Source of the DNA: PoT sp049331405
GTDB taxonomy: Bacteria > Planctomycetota > Planctomycetia > Isosphaerales > Isosphaeraceae
Length of the DNA: 64,000 bases
Assembly: GCF_049331405.1 (NCBI RefSeq)
Contig: NZ_CP186274.1
Coordinates: forward strand, 7,812,001-7,876,000
Reading direction: 5' to 3'
Made by a program: the position numbers and the translations under genes. The stretch's first letter is position 1, and every line of letters starts with the position of its first letter. Shown one piece after another: positions 1 to 9,353 of the stretch. The notes beneath the pieces are model-generated. The model did not search any database. It saw nothing but the letters and a program-made list of their open reading frames with translations, and was not told the DNA's origin.

Positions 1-1589
1 GCATCCCAGTCGGCCCCGGCCGCACAGGCGGCGAGCGCCCGAGAGAGTTCCTTCACGTCGGCGAAGCGATCGTTGGGCGACTTCTCAAGGCAGCGGAGGA
101 CGACTTTTTCAAGGTCCTGCGGGATCTCGGGATTGATCTGAGATGGGGGCACGACGGGATCGCGAGCGTGGGCGATCATGATCGCGAAGGGGCTCGGCCC
201 ATCGAAGGGGGGTCGACCGGTGAGGGCATAGTAAGCCATCGCGCCGATGGCATAGATATCGGCCCGGCCGTCCAGGTCTCCATCCGCGGAGGCCTGTTCG
301 GGAGCCATGAACATCGGTGTGCCACTCACGGTCTGATCGACGGTCAATTGCGCCACCTCGGGCTCGTGCCTCAGCTTGACGAGCCCGTAATCGAGGATCT
401 TGACGACGTCCGTCTCTCCGCCGCGGACGGCCACGAAGACGTTCGCCGGCTTTAAGTCGCGATGGACGAGCCCCAGGCTATGGGCCTCGGCCAACCCCGC
501 GCAGATCTGGCGGAAGAGGTGGATGACCCGAGACGGCGGCAAGGGGCCGTAGCCCGCGATCAGGTCCCCCAGGCTCATGCCCTGGAGGTATTCCATCACA
601 TAGTAGAATGTGCCATCGTCGGTATGGCCGTAATCGAAGATCTCGATTGAGTTCGGGTGCGAGAGCCGAGCCGCCGAGCGGACTTCGCGCTCGAAGCGAG
701 CCAAGGCCACCGGGTCAGCCCCCGACTCCGGCTTGATCAGCTTCAGGGCACAGGGCCGCTTGAGCAACTCGTGCTCGGCCAGGTACACCTCACCCATGCC
801 GCCAGACCCGAGCTTGTTGAGTAGGCGGTACTGGCCGTAACGCTTGGCCTCATGGAGCTGGAAGCGTAGGCCGTGAAGGATGTGGGCACCGTAGACGGAA
901 AGCGCCGCCCCGATCACGACGAAGACCGCATTGGAACCGATCTGCTCGACCTCCCGGAGATGCTCCTCCAGCGGTGCGGCATCGGGGTGCTCGCGGAGCA
1001 ACGTCCAGACGAGGAGCGGGGCCAGGGCGATCGAGAATACGACCTTGGCCGCGGTCTTCGCGTCGTTGGGGATGAACATCCCATAGAGCATCATGATGGC
1101 GAAGAGCTGGAGGATCCCGTTCTTCTCGTGGCCGACCACCCCAACGGCATTTCCCTCGTCGAGGTAACGCACATTCACGACGTACTGGCCGATGCATAGG
1201 ATCAAGGTCAGGCCGCCAAAAAGTACGACCTCGATCGCGTGGACCTGCCGCTTCGACAGGTCAATCTGGCTGAACAGGAGCGCGGCGACCGCTGAGATGA
1301 GGACAAGCCGGACCCCAATCATGCTGATGATGAACCAGCTAAGTTCCTGGGTCGCCAGCATGTTCCAGAACAACATCAGGGTCGAGGCGCCGAGCAAGAA
1401 GAGCGCGGCTGCCCCGAGCCGCTGACGACGAAGTCCGTGGGTCTCGCCGGCCAGGCTGGCCAGCGTGCCGGTCATGGAGCCGGCCGAGCTGCCTTGCGAC
1501 CAGTCGACGGCCATCGTCGGTTCGAGGTCGATGAGATCAGAATCCGGCGCGTGAGAACCGGGCGGATGCGAGTTCGATGCACTGGACAT
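1..1589 (-). CDS. Membrane-anchored serine/threonine protein kinase (3' end off the window)
   Basis: Only the start lies in the window; 529 codons are readable. Residues 1-50 are a polar cytoplasmic leader. About six hydrophobic segments follow (roughly 58-78, 84-107, 118-138, 157-172, 180-198, 220-240). A Hanks-type kinase domain begins at 253 with the glycine loop LGSGGMGEVYL (260-270). The catalytic Lys is K283 (ALK), HRDLKPAN lies at 377-384, the metal motif is DYG (400-402) instead of DFG, and the APE-like motif is MAPEQ (428-432). The kinase therefore sits C-terminal to the membrane domain, the reverse of the common kinase-TM-sensor layout. ATG at 1589-1587 was chosen; GGATAAGAGAG precedes it. 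It is the first of three minus-strand genes with membrane segments. The substrate is unknown. Confidence 0.93.
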   Translation of the reverse strand, partial: MSSASNSHPPGSHAPDSDLIDLEPTMAVDWSQGSSAGSMTGTLASLAGETHGLRRQRLGAAALFLLGASTLMLFWNMLATQELSWFIISMIGVRLVLISAVAALLFSQIDLSKRQVHAIEVVLFGGLTLILCIGQYVVNVRYLDEGNAVGVVGHEKNGILQLFAIMMLYGMFIPNDAKTAAKVVFSIALAPLLVWTLLREHPDAAPLEEHLREVEQIGSNAVFVVIGAALSVYGAHILHGLRFQLHEAKRYGQYRLLNKLGSGGMGEVYLAEHELLKRPCALKLIKPESGADPVALARFEREVRSAARLSHPNSIEIFDYGHTDDGTFYYVMEYLQGMSLGDLIAGYGPLPPSRVIHLFRQICAGLAEAHSLGLVHRDLKPANVFVAVRGGETDVVKILDYGLVKLRHEPEVAQLTVDQTVSGTPMFMAPEQASADGDLDGRADIYAIGAMAYYALTGRPPFDGPSPFAIMIAHARDPVVPPSQINPEIPQDLEKVVLRCLEKSPNDRFADVKELSRALAACAAGADWD

Positions 1590-1700
1590 GGAACACTCTC
1601 TTATCCGGGTGAAGCTCGTGATCGTCTGAGGTGGATTCCTTGAGTCGCGCCTCGACCGACCGCCTCTCCCTTGAGAAGTCTGGTCAGTTGAGTACCGAAG

Positions 1701-2669
1701 TTACTGGGCGCGACCTTCGGAGAGGTCGTTCACCTTGCTCTCGAGCTGTTTCAGGCCGCGCTTGGCGCTTTCCCCGACGGAGTCGGTCTTGATCGACTTA
1801 GCCTTGGTCAGCTCCTCGCTGATGTCCTGCTCGAGGGCCTTCGCGCCGCGTTTCACCCGCTCGCCGATGGCGCCGGTGTTTTTCCTCCCCCCCGAGAGCG
1901 AGGGGATAAATGTGAAGGCGAGGAACACGAGGGCGATGGTGATCGCCGGCTCGATCACGCGTTTCGTGGGCTTCCTGACTTTCTTCCAGTTCTTATTGAG
2001 ATAGACGAACGTGAAGGGAGGGATGAGGAAGAAGATCCCCTGCCCGATCCCCTCCTTGAAGGCATTGACCGCGAGGTTCGCCACTCCGACGCCGAGCCGG
2101 CCAACATTGAGCAGCACGACCACCGTCGCCCCGAGGAGTGCCAGGGGCCTGTTGCGCATCATCGCGCCGATCAGGATGCACGCCAGGAAGGGGACGGAGA
2201 TCAGGTAAGCGGTCTCATTCACCCAGCGGAGGATCTTGCCAAGCCCCCCGAGTTCTTTCCTCCAGATCATCTTGACCGATCCGACGGGCTTACTCACCCG
2301 ACCTCGGTTGATCTGTCGGACGGGCTCCGCCAGCTTATACGGATCGGTGTCGTCCCAGTCATCGACCTCGACCGGCTTAGGCCGGCCGATCCGACCGACC
2401 GGGATCTTATCCATCGTGAGCGGCTTGAGGCCGACGTTGCTGTTGACCGCCGCCATCCACGAACTCGGCACGGCGGCCGATGCTACCGCCATTTTGGGTT
2501 GAGGCGGAGTGCTCGATGCCTTCGTCGCGGCGGCCGGCGGAGCGGCCTCCGACGATTCCGGTATGCTGAAGCGCGAACTGCAACGGTTGCAACGACCGTT
2601 CTTGCCGGCCAAATTCGGGGCGACCTCGAATCGGGCGCCGCAATTCTTACAGAAGAAGACAATGCTCAT
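1701..2669 (-). CDS. Zinc-ribbon membrane protein, function unknown
   Basis: 322 residues. The N-terminus (residues 5-38) has two CxxC pairs (C7, C10, C27, C30) in a layout like the MJ0042-type zinc finger/ribbon found at the start of many planctomycete and deltaproteobacterial proteins. A Pro/Ala-rich linker follows. From about residue 150 there are four hydrophobic segments, including LISVPFLACILIGAMM, a Gly/Val-rich pair, and VIEPAITIALVFLAF. The last 60 residues are charged and helical (EQDISEELTKAKSIK). The gene lies 111 bp upstream of the kinase on the same strand and may share its transcript. No catalytic motif is visible; a role as a membrane sensor or adaptor is only inferred from the ribbon plus membrane architecture. 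Confidence 0.8.
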   Translation of the reverse strand: MSIVFFCKNCGARFEVAPNLAGKNGRCNRCSSRFSIPESSEAAPPAAATKASSTPPQPKMAVASAAVPSSWMAAVNSNVGLKPLTMDKIPVGRIGRPKPVEVDDWDDTDPYKLAEPVRQINRGRVSKPVGSVKMIWRKELGGLGKILRWVNETAYLISVPFLACILIGAMMRNRPLALLGATVVVLLNVGRLGVGVANLAVNAFKEGIGQGIFFLIPPFTFVYLNKNWKKVRKPTKRVIEPAITIALVFLAFTFIPSLSGGRKNTGAIGERVKRGAKALEQDISEELTKAKSIKTDSVGESAKRGLKQLESKVNDLSEGRAQ

Positions 2670-2809
2670 CTCGCCGATCCCCTACCCCGGAACGTCACGG
2701 TGTCGATTTCTCAGGTTCTCGGTTCACGCTTGGACTTGGATGCCGAACGACCCGGCCTGGGCAGAGCCCCTTGTGGCTGGCGTCGTGCGGGCCGTCACAT
2801 ATCTCGCTT

Positions 2810-3124
2810 TCAGAAGAGAACAACAAAAATACCCAGCAACAGCAACGTCCAGAAGATCACCCCCTCGTCATACTTGGCCATCAGCCAGAAGTAGAAGGTC
2901 GAGAGGACGAACGTCTCGGCGAGCCACATTTCCCAGCGACCCAGATTTAACGCGTGCTGATAACTCGACTGCACGATGAAGCTCAGGAAGGCCACACCCG
3001 CGGTGTAGATCACGCCGAGGAAAACGACGTGGTCCTTCATGGGGTCGAACTTCACCAGCACTCGAACGATGCTGTAGAAGAAGACGAGCTTGATGAAGAG
3101 GAAGTACTCGAAGAGTATCGCCAT
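2810..3124 (-). CDS. Small four-segment membrane protein, unknown
   Basis: 104 residues when started at the ATG at 3124-3122 (MAILFEYFLF). The frame is open for 32 further codons upstream, but that extension is polar and unlike the rest, so the internal Met is preferred. Hydrophobic stretches lie near residues 4-20, 30-50, 58-80 and 85-104, and the protein ends in FVVLF. No recognised family motif. It lies 140 bp upstream of the zinc-ribbon membrane protein on the same strand. Coding status rests on the coherent hydrophobicity and the neighbouring gene direction. Confidence 0.65.
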   Translation of the reverse strand: MAILFEYFLFIKLVFFYSIVRVLVKFDPMKDHVVFLGVIYTAGVAFLSFIVQSSYQHALNLGRWEMWLAETFVLSTFYFWLMAKYDEGVIFWTLLLLGIFVVLF

Positions 3125-3879
3125 GGGCTGTGGTGTCCGTTGCTGAATGCACCGTGGTCTCTCGAACTCGTCACGGAAGGGTCCGCCACGAGGACAGGTG
3201 ACTTTATCGGAATCGATCAATTAAGAAGAGCGAGAGGTCGCGAACAAACGACGGCCGCGACTATCGGATCAAGTGGCGAGCGGGACCGGGGGCAAGGCCA
3301 TCGTCACCGGGTCCGCAAATGAGTTCGAGTGGCTATAAGTTCTCGCATCCGTTAACGCAGTGCCAGAGGCCATCGACCCAGTTAAGCGGATTTCAGTTTT
3401 TCAGAGGGCCTCAACTCAAGATGCTCAGCGTCCGAAACTCTCGATTCTGGTTAAGCATAGGATCCAAAAAGGTTCGGGGACGTTCATCGCCAAACAAAGA
3501 GGTCATCCTTTGCGATTGCTTCGGCTTCACCTGGCCCGAATGAGCCATCTGAATGACCAATTGAACGACGAGAACAGCGAACGGCACGACGCTTGCCACA
3601 TTTTGTCCCTAGTGGATTTTCAAAGCGAGCCTCCTATCCCCCTCCTTTGGCGCGGGCCGAATCGCAGTTCTGTCCGGTTCGAAGTGGAGAATTCGACTTC
3701 ACCGAAAGATAACCTGATCGACAGATACTCTCCTCCTGGGTAACTTGGAATCGAGCGTTGCCCGAACCCGCCTGGAAGACATACTCGCCGCATCCGGCCT
3801 GAGATTATTCTTGGTTGCGCCCAGTGACTTCTGATTTTCATGTAGTGAATGATTGCGTCCTCGCTGGAGACTGCGTTTC
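3125..3879. other. 755-bp intergenic region
   Basis: This lies between two divergent genes (small membrane protein, minus; STAS protein, plus) and must hold both promoters. I see no open frame with a credible start, no RNA gene and no strong inverted repeat. Base composition is less GC-rich than the flanking genes, as expected of non-coding DNA here. Short open frames (for example 3360-3743 plus) have no ribosome binding site or family signature. Confidence 0.6.
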
Positions 3880-4242
3880 ATGTCTACCTTCAAAACTCGC
3901 GAGGAACCGGATGGGCTGGTCATCAGCTTCGAGGATTCCATCGGCCTGAATGACTTCCGATCGAACGTGCTTCGCGACACTCTCTATGAGACGATCGAGT
4001 TCTCCGAACAACCGAAGGTCGCCCTCGACCTCAGCCGGATCGACTATCTTTCAAGCTCGGGCGTGGCGATCCTGGTCGGGATCAAGCGACGAATCGACGG
4101 GAAGCAAGGCAAGCTCGTCCTCTATTCACTCCAGCCGGTTGTCCGTGAGTTGCTCGAAGTGATGAAGCTCGATCGTTATTTCGTCTTTGCCGACGATGAG
4201 GCCTCTGCGCTCACGACCCTCCGTCCCGTCCCTACGGCGTAA
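3880..4242 (+). CDS. STAS-domain anti-sigma factor antagonist
   Basis: 120 residues forming one STAS domain of the SpoIIAA/RsbV type, the normal length of this family. The signature region is LDLSRIDYLSSSGVAIL (51-64 area). By alignment with the canonical DSSG, Ser59 is the likely phosphoacceptor, but the preceding Asp is Ser here. Family members bind an anti-sigma kinase when unphosphorylated and so free a sigma factor. No partner kinase or sigma gene lies next to it, so its partner is encoded elsewhere. ATG 3880 is chosen over an upstream in-frame Met because GGAGA sits about ten bases ahead of it. Confidence 0.88.
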   Translation: MSTFKTREEPDGLVISFEDSIGLNDFRSNVLRDTLYETIEFSEQPKVALDLSRIDYLSSSGVAILVGIKRRIDGKQGKLVLYSLQPVVRELLEVMKLDRYFVFADDEASALTTLRPVPTA

Positions 4243-4532
4243 TCGCGACGTTCGATTTCCTCGATACCCCCGCTTTCCTATCTTATCTGGCCGCGTGAAG
4301 TCTTCCCGAACGCCGGACCGAGTTAATAACCCGTAGCCGAGCCCGTTGCGCCTGGACCAGGTCGGCGTCCCCTCCAGGGATGATCCCTTCTGGCTTTTCG
4401 ACGACATCGAGCTCGGGTTTATCAGCCGGACGGCCATCCGAACTAGGGATGGCGGCTCGAGGCGGTGCGTCGACGGTTAAGATACCGGCGTGTCACCGAC
4501 CGTTTTGCGAGCCGCCCTGAAGGGAGTCTTCC

Positions 4533-6254
4533 ATGCGGTTCACAAGGCGGCGGTCTGACCGGCCCGACCCGGCCACCCGAGGGTTGAAGACGAGCCTCGA
4601 ATCGTTGGAGCGCCGCGAGGTGCTCTCGGTCGCGGCGCACCCGTTTGCTCCCTGGATCCCCGAGCCCTACCCCCAGGCTTCCCTGCAGCATCAGGCCACG
4701 GTCAACCCGCAGGCGGATCTCCTGAATAACCAGGGGAAGATCATCACGGGGACCGATCGCCAGGGGAACCAGTACACCATCACGGTCCATGGGCCGGGCA
4801 CGGTCATCGTCACAGACATCACCCCGAACGACGGGGCGTTGGACGACGACATCGACACGATCCAACTCGTCGGCACGAATCCCCATACGACGACCGTCAC
4901 GGCGACGACGAAAGCCTCGGCCTTCACGCCGACCAACGGCACGATCTTCTTCAACCGCCTGATCTCCACCACGGGCGCGAAGTCGATCGTTTTGAATGGG
5001 TTCACCCTCACCCAGACGGTGCCCCCGGCCGACGGCTCACCGAACAACACCAACACCGGCATCTATATCCAGGCGGGCGTCGGGCTCCTGCAGTTCCACG
5101 ACATCCTGGCGCCGATCAATCAGGCGACGAACGATCAACCGATCAACATCATCATTGGTGATCCTTCGACGCCACTCAAGGTCTCGCCGACCATCCGGCT
5201 CGACAGCATCTTCAACACGGTCTTCAACTCGAACGCGTCGACTGTGCCGACCACGCCGCAGACCGCGGCCACGGTCAATATCGAAGTGAACGGGACCCTC
5301 AAGGGCCTCGACATCATCTCGTCGACCCAGCATCCGACCGTCGACCCGACCCAGCAGATTCGCGAGCCGTCCCCGTCGCCGTACAATCCGCGGTACGCGA
5401 ACCAGACGCTCAGCCCGATCCCGAGCGCGGGCAACGAATTCCAGTTCCCGATCGTGAGCACGACAGGTCGTACTTCGGTTCGTGCCAACAACATCGGCAC
5501 GATCAAGACGCACGGCAACCTCACGAACGTCACCTTCTCGAGGGGGGCCGTCCCCTTCCAGAACGGGAACAGCAGCTTGCGAAGCGTCGGCAGGGCGGAC
5601 TTCGGCGGCAACGCCGACGCGGTCGCCATCGACGCGACGACCGGGACCATCGGCGGTCTTCGTTTCCGCAAGGGCCTGGGCAACCCGCTCGGCGCCAGCA
5701 ATGCGACGACCGAAGCCGGCATCCCGGACAACAAGAAGGGTTTCCCGGCGTCCGGCCTGCTCGGCGGCCTCGTCACCGCTCGCCGGATCGGTCACGTCGG
5801 CGTTTACCCGGCCGACACCGACCTCCAGGTCTCGACGAATCCGCAACTCGTCGTCCAGAACTCGATCGGCAACCCGACCTACTACCCCCGACCTGGGAGC
5901 GCCCTCACGTCGTCGGCCATCACGACTTCGGAGTCGATCGGCAAGGTCCGCATCATCGGCAATACGACGAACAGCGAGATCAAGACCGGCTTCGACTACA
6001 CGTCGTACCATGCCGGCCTCGAAGGCACTCGCGCCGCGAGCCGTATCAGCTCGCTCCGCCAGAACGGCAGCCTCATCAATGGCGTAAACTCCGCCACGTA
6101 TCGGGCGACGCAGAATCTCTATCCTGGCACAACCCACATCGCCGGGAACGGTTCGATTCGCGCCAGGATCCGTGGTGCCGCTTACGTCAATGGCGGGGTG
6201 ACGGCTCTGGGCAACCAGGGTGCCGGGGTCTATGCGAAGCACGTGACCAGCTAA
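4533..6254 (+). CDS. Large secreted protein with planctomycete LE-x-R N-terminal motif
   Basis: 573 residues. The N-terminus has an Arg-rich stretch followed by SLESLERREVLS at 21-32, the LE-x-R-x-LS motif that recurs near the start of many large planctomycete surface or secreted proteins and is thought to mark export. The rest is rich in Asn, Thr, Gly and Ser, with repeated short beta-strand patterns (GTIKTHGNLTNV, SIGKVRIIGNT, RIGHVGVYP), like a parallel beta-helix or adhesin stalk. There are few Cys and no catalytic motif. GGGAG lies seven bases before the ATG. A perfect 16-bp hairpin follows the stop. A surface-structure role is inferred from composition only. Confidence 0.8.
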   Translation: MRFTRRRSDRPDPATRGLKTSLESLERREVLSVAAHPFAPWIPEPYPQASLQHQATVNPQADLLNNQGKIITGTDRQGNQYTITVHGPGTVIVTDITPNDGALDDDIDTIQLVGTNPHTTTVTATTKASAFTPTNGTIFFNRLISTTGAKSIVLNGFTLTQTVPPADGSPNNTNTGIYIQAGVGLLQFHDILAPINQATNDQPINIIIGDPSTPLKVSPTIRLDSIFNTVFNSNASTVPTTPQTAATVNIEVNGTLKGLDIISSTQHPTVDPTQQIREPSPSPYNPRYANQTLSPIPSAGNEFQFPIVSTTGRTSVRANNIGTIKTHGNLTNVTFSRGAVPFQNGNSSLRSVGRADFGGNADAVAIDATTGTIGGLRFRKGLGNPLGASNATTEAGIPDNKKGFPASGLLGGLVTARRIGHVGVYPADTDLQVSTNPQLVVQNSIGNPTYYPRPGSALTSSAITTSESIGKVRIIGNTTNSEIKTGFDYTSYHAGLEGTRAASRISSLRQNGSLINGVNSATYRATQNLYPGTTHIAGNGSIRARIRGAAYVNGGVTALGNQGAGVYAKHVTS

Positions 6255-6280
6255 TCCTGGAAACGCACCGCCAAAACGAA

Positions 6281-6314
6281 TCGGCCGCCGACACGAGTTC
6301 GTGTCGGCGGCCGA
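6281..6314. terminator. Hairpin between convergent genes
   Basis: A perfect 16-bp inverted repeat (left arm TCGGCCGCCGACACGA, right arm 6299-6314) with a 2-base spacer. It lies between the stop of the LE-x-R protein (6254) and the stop of fabH (6356), so it can serve both strands. It has no T-run, only TCGTCATTTG downstream. Confidence 0.7.
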
Positions 6315-6355
6315 TCGTCATTTGTGGCTGGGCTGAAGGGGTAGAGGTCAGGAAC

Positions 6356-7375
6356 TCACCAACGCCAGAGCGCGGTGCCCCAGTTCAGACCGGCGCCGAA
6401 GCCGGAGGTCAGCAGCAGGTCGCCGCGATCAATCTGCCCATCCCGGATCAGCTCGTCGAGGGCGATCGGGATCGAGCCGGCCGAGGTATTCCCGTAGCGT
6501 TCGAGGTTCTTGAAGACCGCGTCGCGATGGAAACCGAGGACGTCGCTCGCCGCGTGGATGATGCGGACGTTCGCCTGGTGAGGAATGAACCAGCGGACAT
6601 CCTCGACGCTGCTTTGCGCCTTCTCCATGACATCGACCGTCGAGTCGGTCAGGATCCGCACGGCCCACTTGAAGACGGCTCGACCGTCCATCGTGAGATA
6701 GTGCAACCCTTCGCGAAGGGCCTCGGCCGTGGGCGGGATGCGGCTCCCGCAGGCCGGGCGGCTCAGCAGATCTCCGCCGGAACCGTCGGAGCCGAGCTGA
6801 TAGGCCACAAGGCCTTGCTCCGGCGTACCGGGTCCGAGGAGGACGGCGCCTGCCCCGTCTCCGAAGAGCGGGAAGCTCTTCTGATCCTCGGGGTTGATGA
6901 CTCGACTATTGCAATCGCCGCCGATCACCAGGGCACGAGTGCTCGTCCCGGCCGCCACAAACTGGGCGGCGGTCACCAGCGCGAAGACGAATCCCGCGCA
7001 GGCGGCCTGGATGTCGAAGGCTGGACAGTTCAGGTGCAGTCGATCCTGGACCAGGTTGGCCGTGGACGGAAAGCACATATCGGGCGTGAACGTGCCGACG
7101 ACGAGGAGATCGACGTCCGAAGGCTCGCAACCCGCCGCTTTCAGGCAACGCGTCGCCGCATGCGCACAGAGGTCGCTCGTCGCCTGGTGGGGCAAAGCGA
7201 ACCGACGCTCGTGAATCCCTGTCCGGTTGACGATCCACTCGGGATCGAAACCGTGGGTCTCGCGCAGGGTGTGGTTGCTGATGATATTTTCGGGGACGTA
7301 GCTGCCGGTTCCCAGGATCTGCACGCCAGTCAGCGTGCTGGTGCGCGGCACGACGTGGAGTTGGCCGTTGCTCAT
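6356..7375 (-). CDS. fabH: 3-oxoacyl-[acyl-carrier-protein] synthase III
   Basis: 339 residues, close to the usual FabH length of about 320. It condenses acetyl-CoA or a short acyl-CoA with malonyl-ACP to start fatty acid synthesis. The triad is visible: Cys126 in IQAACAGFVFAL, His266 in FIPHQANVRII, and Asn296 in YGNTSAGSIPIAL. The substrate-tunnel start VQILGTGSYVPENIISN (18-34) and DWIxxRTGI-like EWIVNRTGIHERR are typical. Start: the frame extends 18 codons upstream, but MSNGQLH at 7375 fits the family and leaves a polar N-terminus of ordinary length. Other fatty acid genes are not adjacent. It could be a specialised paralogue. Confidence 0.93.
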   Translation of the reverse strand: MSNGQLHVVPRTSTLTGVQILGTGSYVPENIISNHTLRETHGFDPEWIVNRTGIHERRFALPHQATSDLCAHAATRCLKAAGCEPSDVDLLVVGTFTPDMCFPSTANLVQDRLHLNCPAFDIQAACAGFVFALVTAAQFVAAGTSTRALVIGGDCNSRVINPEDQKSFPLFGDGAGAVLLGPGTPEQGLVAYQLGSDGSGGDLLSRPACGSRIPPTAEALREGLHYLTMDGRAVFKWAVRILTDSTVDVMEKAQSSVEDVRWFIPHQANVRIIHAASDVLGFHRDAVFKNLERYGNTSAGSIPIALDELIRDGQIDRGDLLLTSGFGAGLNWGTALWRW

Positions 7376-7716
7376 AGGCAATCCGCGACGGTCATCATTC
7401 GAGTCCCGAAGTGACGGGCCCGAGGGCACCCCCCGTCGGCGCCCCTATCGAATCGAAGGCGGATCGCGTGTCGCCGGCCCTTGAGTGTCGAGAGAGGCGG
7501 GGTGTTTTTAATCGTCATGAACGAGACATCCCGTCCGCGAAGCACAACACCTGTTCGCGACCCGAGATGGAACTCCGGGTCACCCCCCGGAGAAGTAAAC
7601 GACTATACTGACTGACGACGCCCCTGACCATACCAATTAGGGAGCTCGATTTTCTCCCAAAGGACGAGCCCCTTTTCGCTTGGGACTCGAACGACCAGGC
7701 CGACTTTGACGACACC
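7376..7716. other. 341-bp divergent intergenic region
   Basis: Lies between fabH (minus) and a small unknown gene (plus). No open frame with a convincing start and no RNA fold stands out. It should hold the fabH promoter, but I cannot pick a -35/-10 pair with confidence; a TATACT at about 7605 has no matching -35. Confidence 0.5.
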
Positions 7717-8112
7717 ATGACTGAACATATCATCCGACTTCGAGGTGGCTGGGAAACCGATCATCCACTCGAGGGCCACTCGGCCCGCTTTTTGACCTTG
7801 CCGCTCAAGCATCCCATCCCCCTCCCCTCTCCGATCGAACTCATACGACGCTTCTCATCCCCTCGCATCGAGCTCGACCGTGAGGTCGTGATCCTGAAGT
7901 TCGAGGATGTCGAAGGTCTCGAGTTCGTGAGATTGAACGACCGTACCCTGGATCTTCCTGATGAGATCGACTCGGATTTCGTCCTCGAGCTCGAGGAACC
8001 ACTTCGACCCCGGAATGAACTTCGCCTCGGTGTTCGGTGGCCTGATAATCTCTCGCAGGAGAGTAAGGACGCGGAGTGGGGTAACATCGCGCTGGTGATC
8101 GTCCCGAGATAA
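7717..8112 (+). CDS. Hypothetical cytosolic protein
   Basis: 131 residues with no recognised motif. The middle is rich in Glu/Leu/Asp alternation (LEFVRLNDRTLDLPDEIDSD), suggesting a beta-rich domain, followed by ELRLGVRW. No signal peptide or membrane segment. It ends 204 bp before holA on the same strand. It is called coding because the plus frame has planctomycete-like third-position G/C and starts with an ordinary ATG, while the opposite-strand frame over the same stretch (7761-8219) is Arg/Ser-rich and shadow-like. Confidence 0.5.
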   Translation: MTEHIIRLRGGWETDHPLEGHSARFLTLPLKHPIPLPSPIELIRRFSSPRIELDREVVILKFEDVEGLEFVRLNDRTLDLPDEIDSDFVLELEEPLRPRNELRLGVRWPDNLSQESKDAEWGNIALVIVPR

Positions 8113-8316
8113 TCCACCCAGCCCTCAAGGCGAGCGAAAAACCAGCCTCGCGCACGAGGATCCGAGCGAATCCCGAAGGCGAGTCTGGTCGAATACCACT
8201 CAAGTCGTTGGCGGAGCATCGGGTTCGGCCGCGACCCGAGGTTGCATTCCTGGCAACCTGCAGGGCTAGCTTGTTAGAATGTAGAGGTCAGACCCGCCGT
8301 CGTCGGTGAGGATGGA

Positions 8317-9321
8317 ATGCACGCGATCGAATTCTTGCGCGATCCCTCCAAGGTCCCTGCCAAGCCGGTCTATGCCGTCTTCGGCGACGACGTCTTCCTG
8401 CGTCGCGAGACCCTCGTCTCCATCAATCGCACGGTGCTGGGCAAGGATGGGGACGAACTGGCGGTCAGCAACTTCGCGGGAGACCATGCCAAACTCGCGG
8501 ATGTGCTCGACGAGGTGAGGACCCTCTCCTTCTTCGCCAAGCAGAAGGTCGTGATTCTCGAAAACGCCGACCCGTTCGTCTCGGCCCACCGCAAGGAACT
8601 CGAAGCCTACGCGGAGCATCCGTCGAAGTCGGGGACCTTAGTGCTCTCCACTAAGCTTTGGCCCTCCAACACCAAGCTTGCCAAGGTCGTCGAGAAGGTC
8701 GGCCTTTCCGTCGAGTGCAAAGGGCCGACCGATAAGGTGCTCTTGCCCTGGCTGGTCCACATCGCCAAGTTGCGCTGCAAGGTGCAACTCGATGAGAGTG
8801 CTGCCCAACTCTTGCTTGACCTGGTCGGCTCCGAGGTCGGCCTGCTCGTCGCCGACATCGAGAAACTCTCCGTCTATGTGGGCGAGAAGGCCAAGATCCG
8901 GCGCGAGGACGTCGCAAGGATGGTGGGGGCCGGGCGGGTCGAGCAGATCTGGAAGGTTCTCGGAGCCGCCGCCACGGGTAGCGGCAAGGTCGCCCTCGAA
9001 CTACTCGACCGGTTGATCGCGGCCGGAGAACATCCTGTCGGGTTGCTCGCGGCCATGAACGCGTCCTTGCGGAAGCTCCACCACGCAGGCCAGTTGCGGC
9101 GGGCACGTTTCGACGCCAAGACGGCGTGCGCCAAGGCCGGTATCAATTTCGGTGTCGACGATGCAATCCGTCAACATGCCCACCTCGGCCCCAAGCGGGT
9201 CGACCAACTCCCAGCGATGCTGCTCCAGGCCGACCTCGACCTCAAGGGGTCGTCCAGCCTCCCTCCCCGCGTGATCATCGAACGTTTCCTGGTCCAGCTT
9301 GCGCGCCCTCGCGAAGACTGA
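8317..9321 (+). CDS. holA: DNA polymerase III subunit delta
   Basis: 334 residues, the normal length of the delta clamp-loader subunit that opens the beta clamp. The start KPVYAVFGDDVFLRRE (15-30) matches the family's PVYLLxGxExxLxxE opening. The middle KSGTLVLSTKLWPSNTKLAK corresponds to the degenerate AAA+ region without Walker A, and the collar shows VGLLVADIEKLSVYVG and the LRKLHHAG region. TGAGGATGGA directly precedes the ATG. A TAGAAT box lies about 45 bases upstream, without a good -35. DnaX, its clamp-loader partner, is encoded about 51 kb downstream at 59199. Confidence 0.92.
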   Translation: MHAIEFLRDPSKVPAKPVYAVFGDDVFLRRETLVSINRTVLGKDGDELAVSNFAGDHAKLADVLDEVRTLSFFAKQKVVILENADPFVSAHRKELEAYAEHPSKSGTLVLSTKLWPSNTKLAKVVEKVGLSVECKGPTDKVLLPWLVHIAKLRCKVQLDESAAQLLLDLVGSEVGLLVADIEKLSVYVGEKAKIRREDVARMVGAGRVEQIWKVLGAAATGSGKVALELLDRLIAAGEHPVGLLAAMNASLRKLHHAGQLRRARFDAKTACAKAGINFGVDDAIRQHAHLGPKRVDQLPAMLLQADLDLKGSSSLPPRVIIERFLVQLARPRED

Positions 9322-9353
9322 ACCCCTAGCCATCAGACAGGAGTTTCAAGGAC

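Noticed and set aside
5037..6242. A 401-codon minus-strand open frame under the LE-x-R protein
   Set aside because: Antisense shadow: Arg/Asp/Ala-rich without any domain, opposite to a gene with a ribosome site and export motif.
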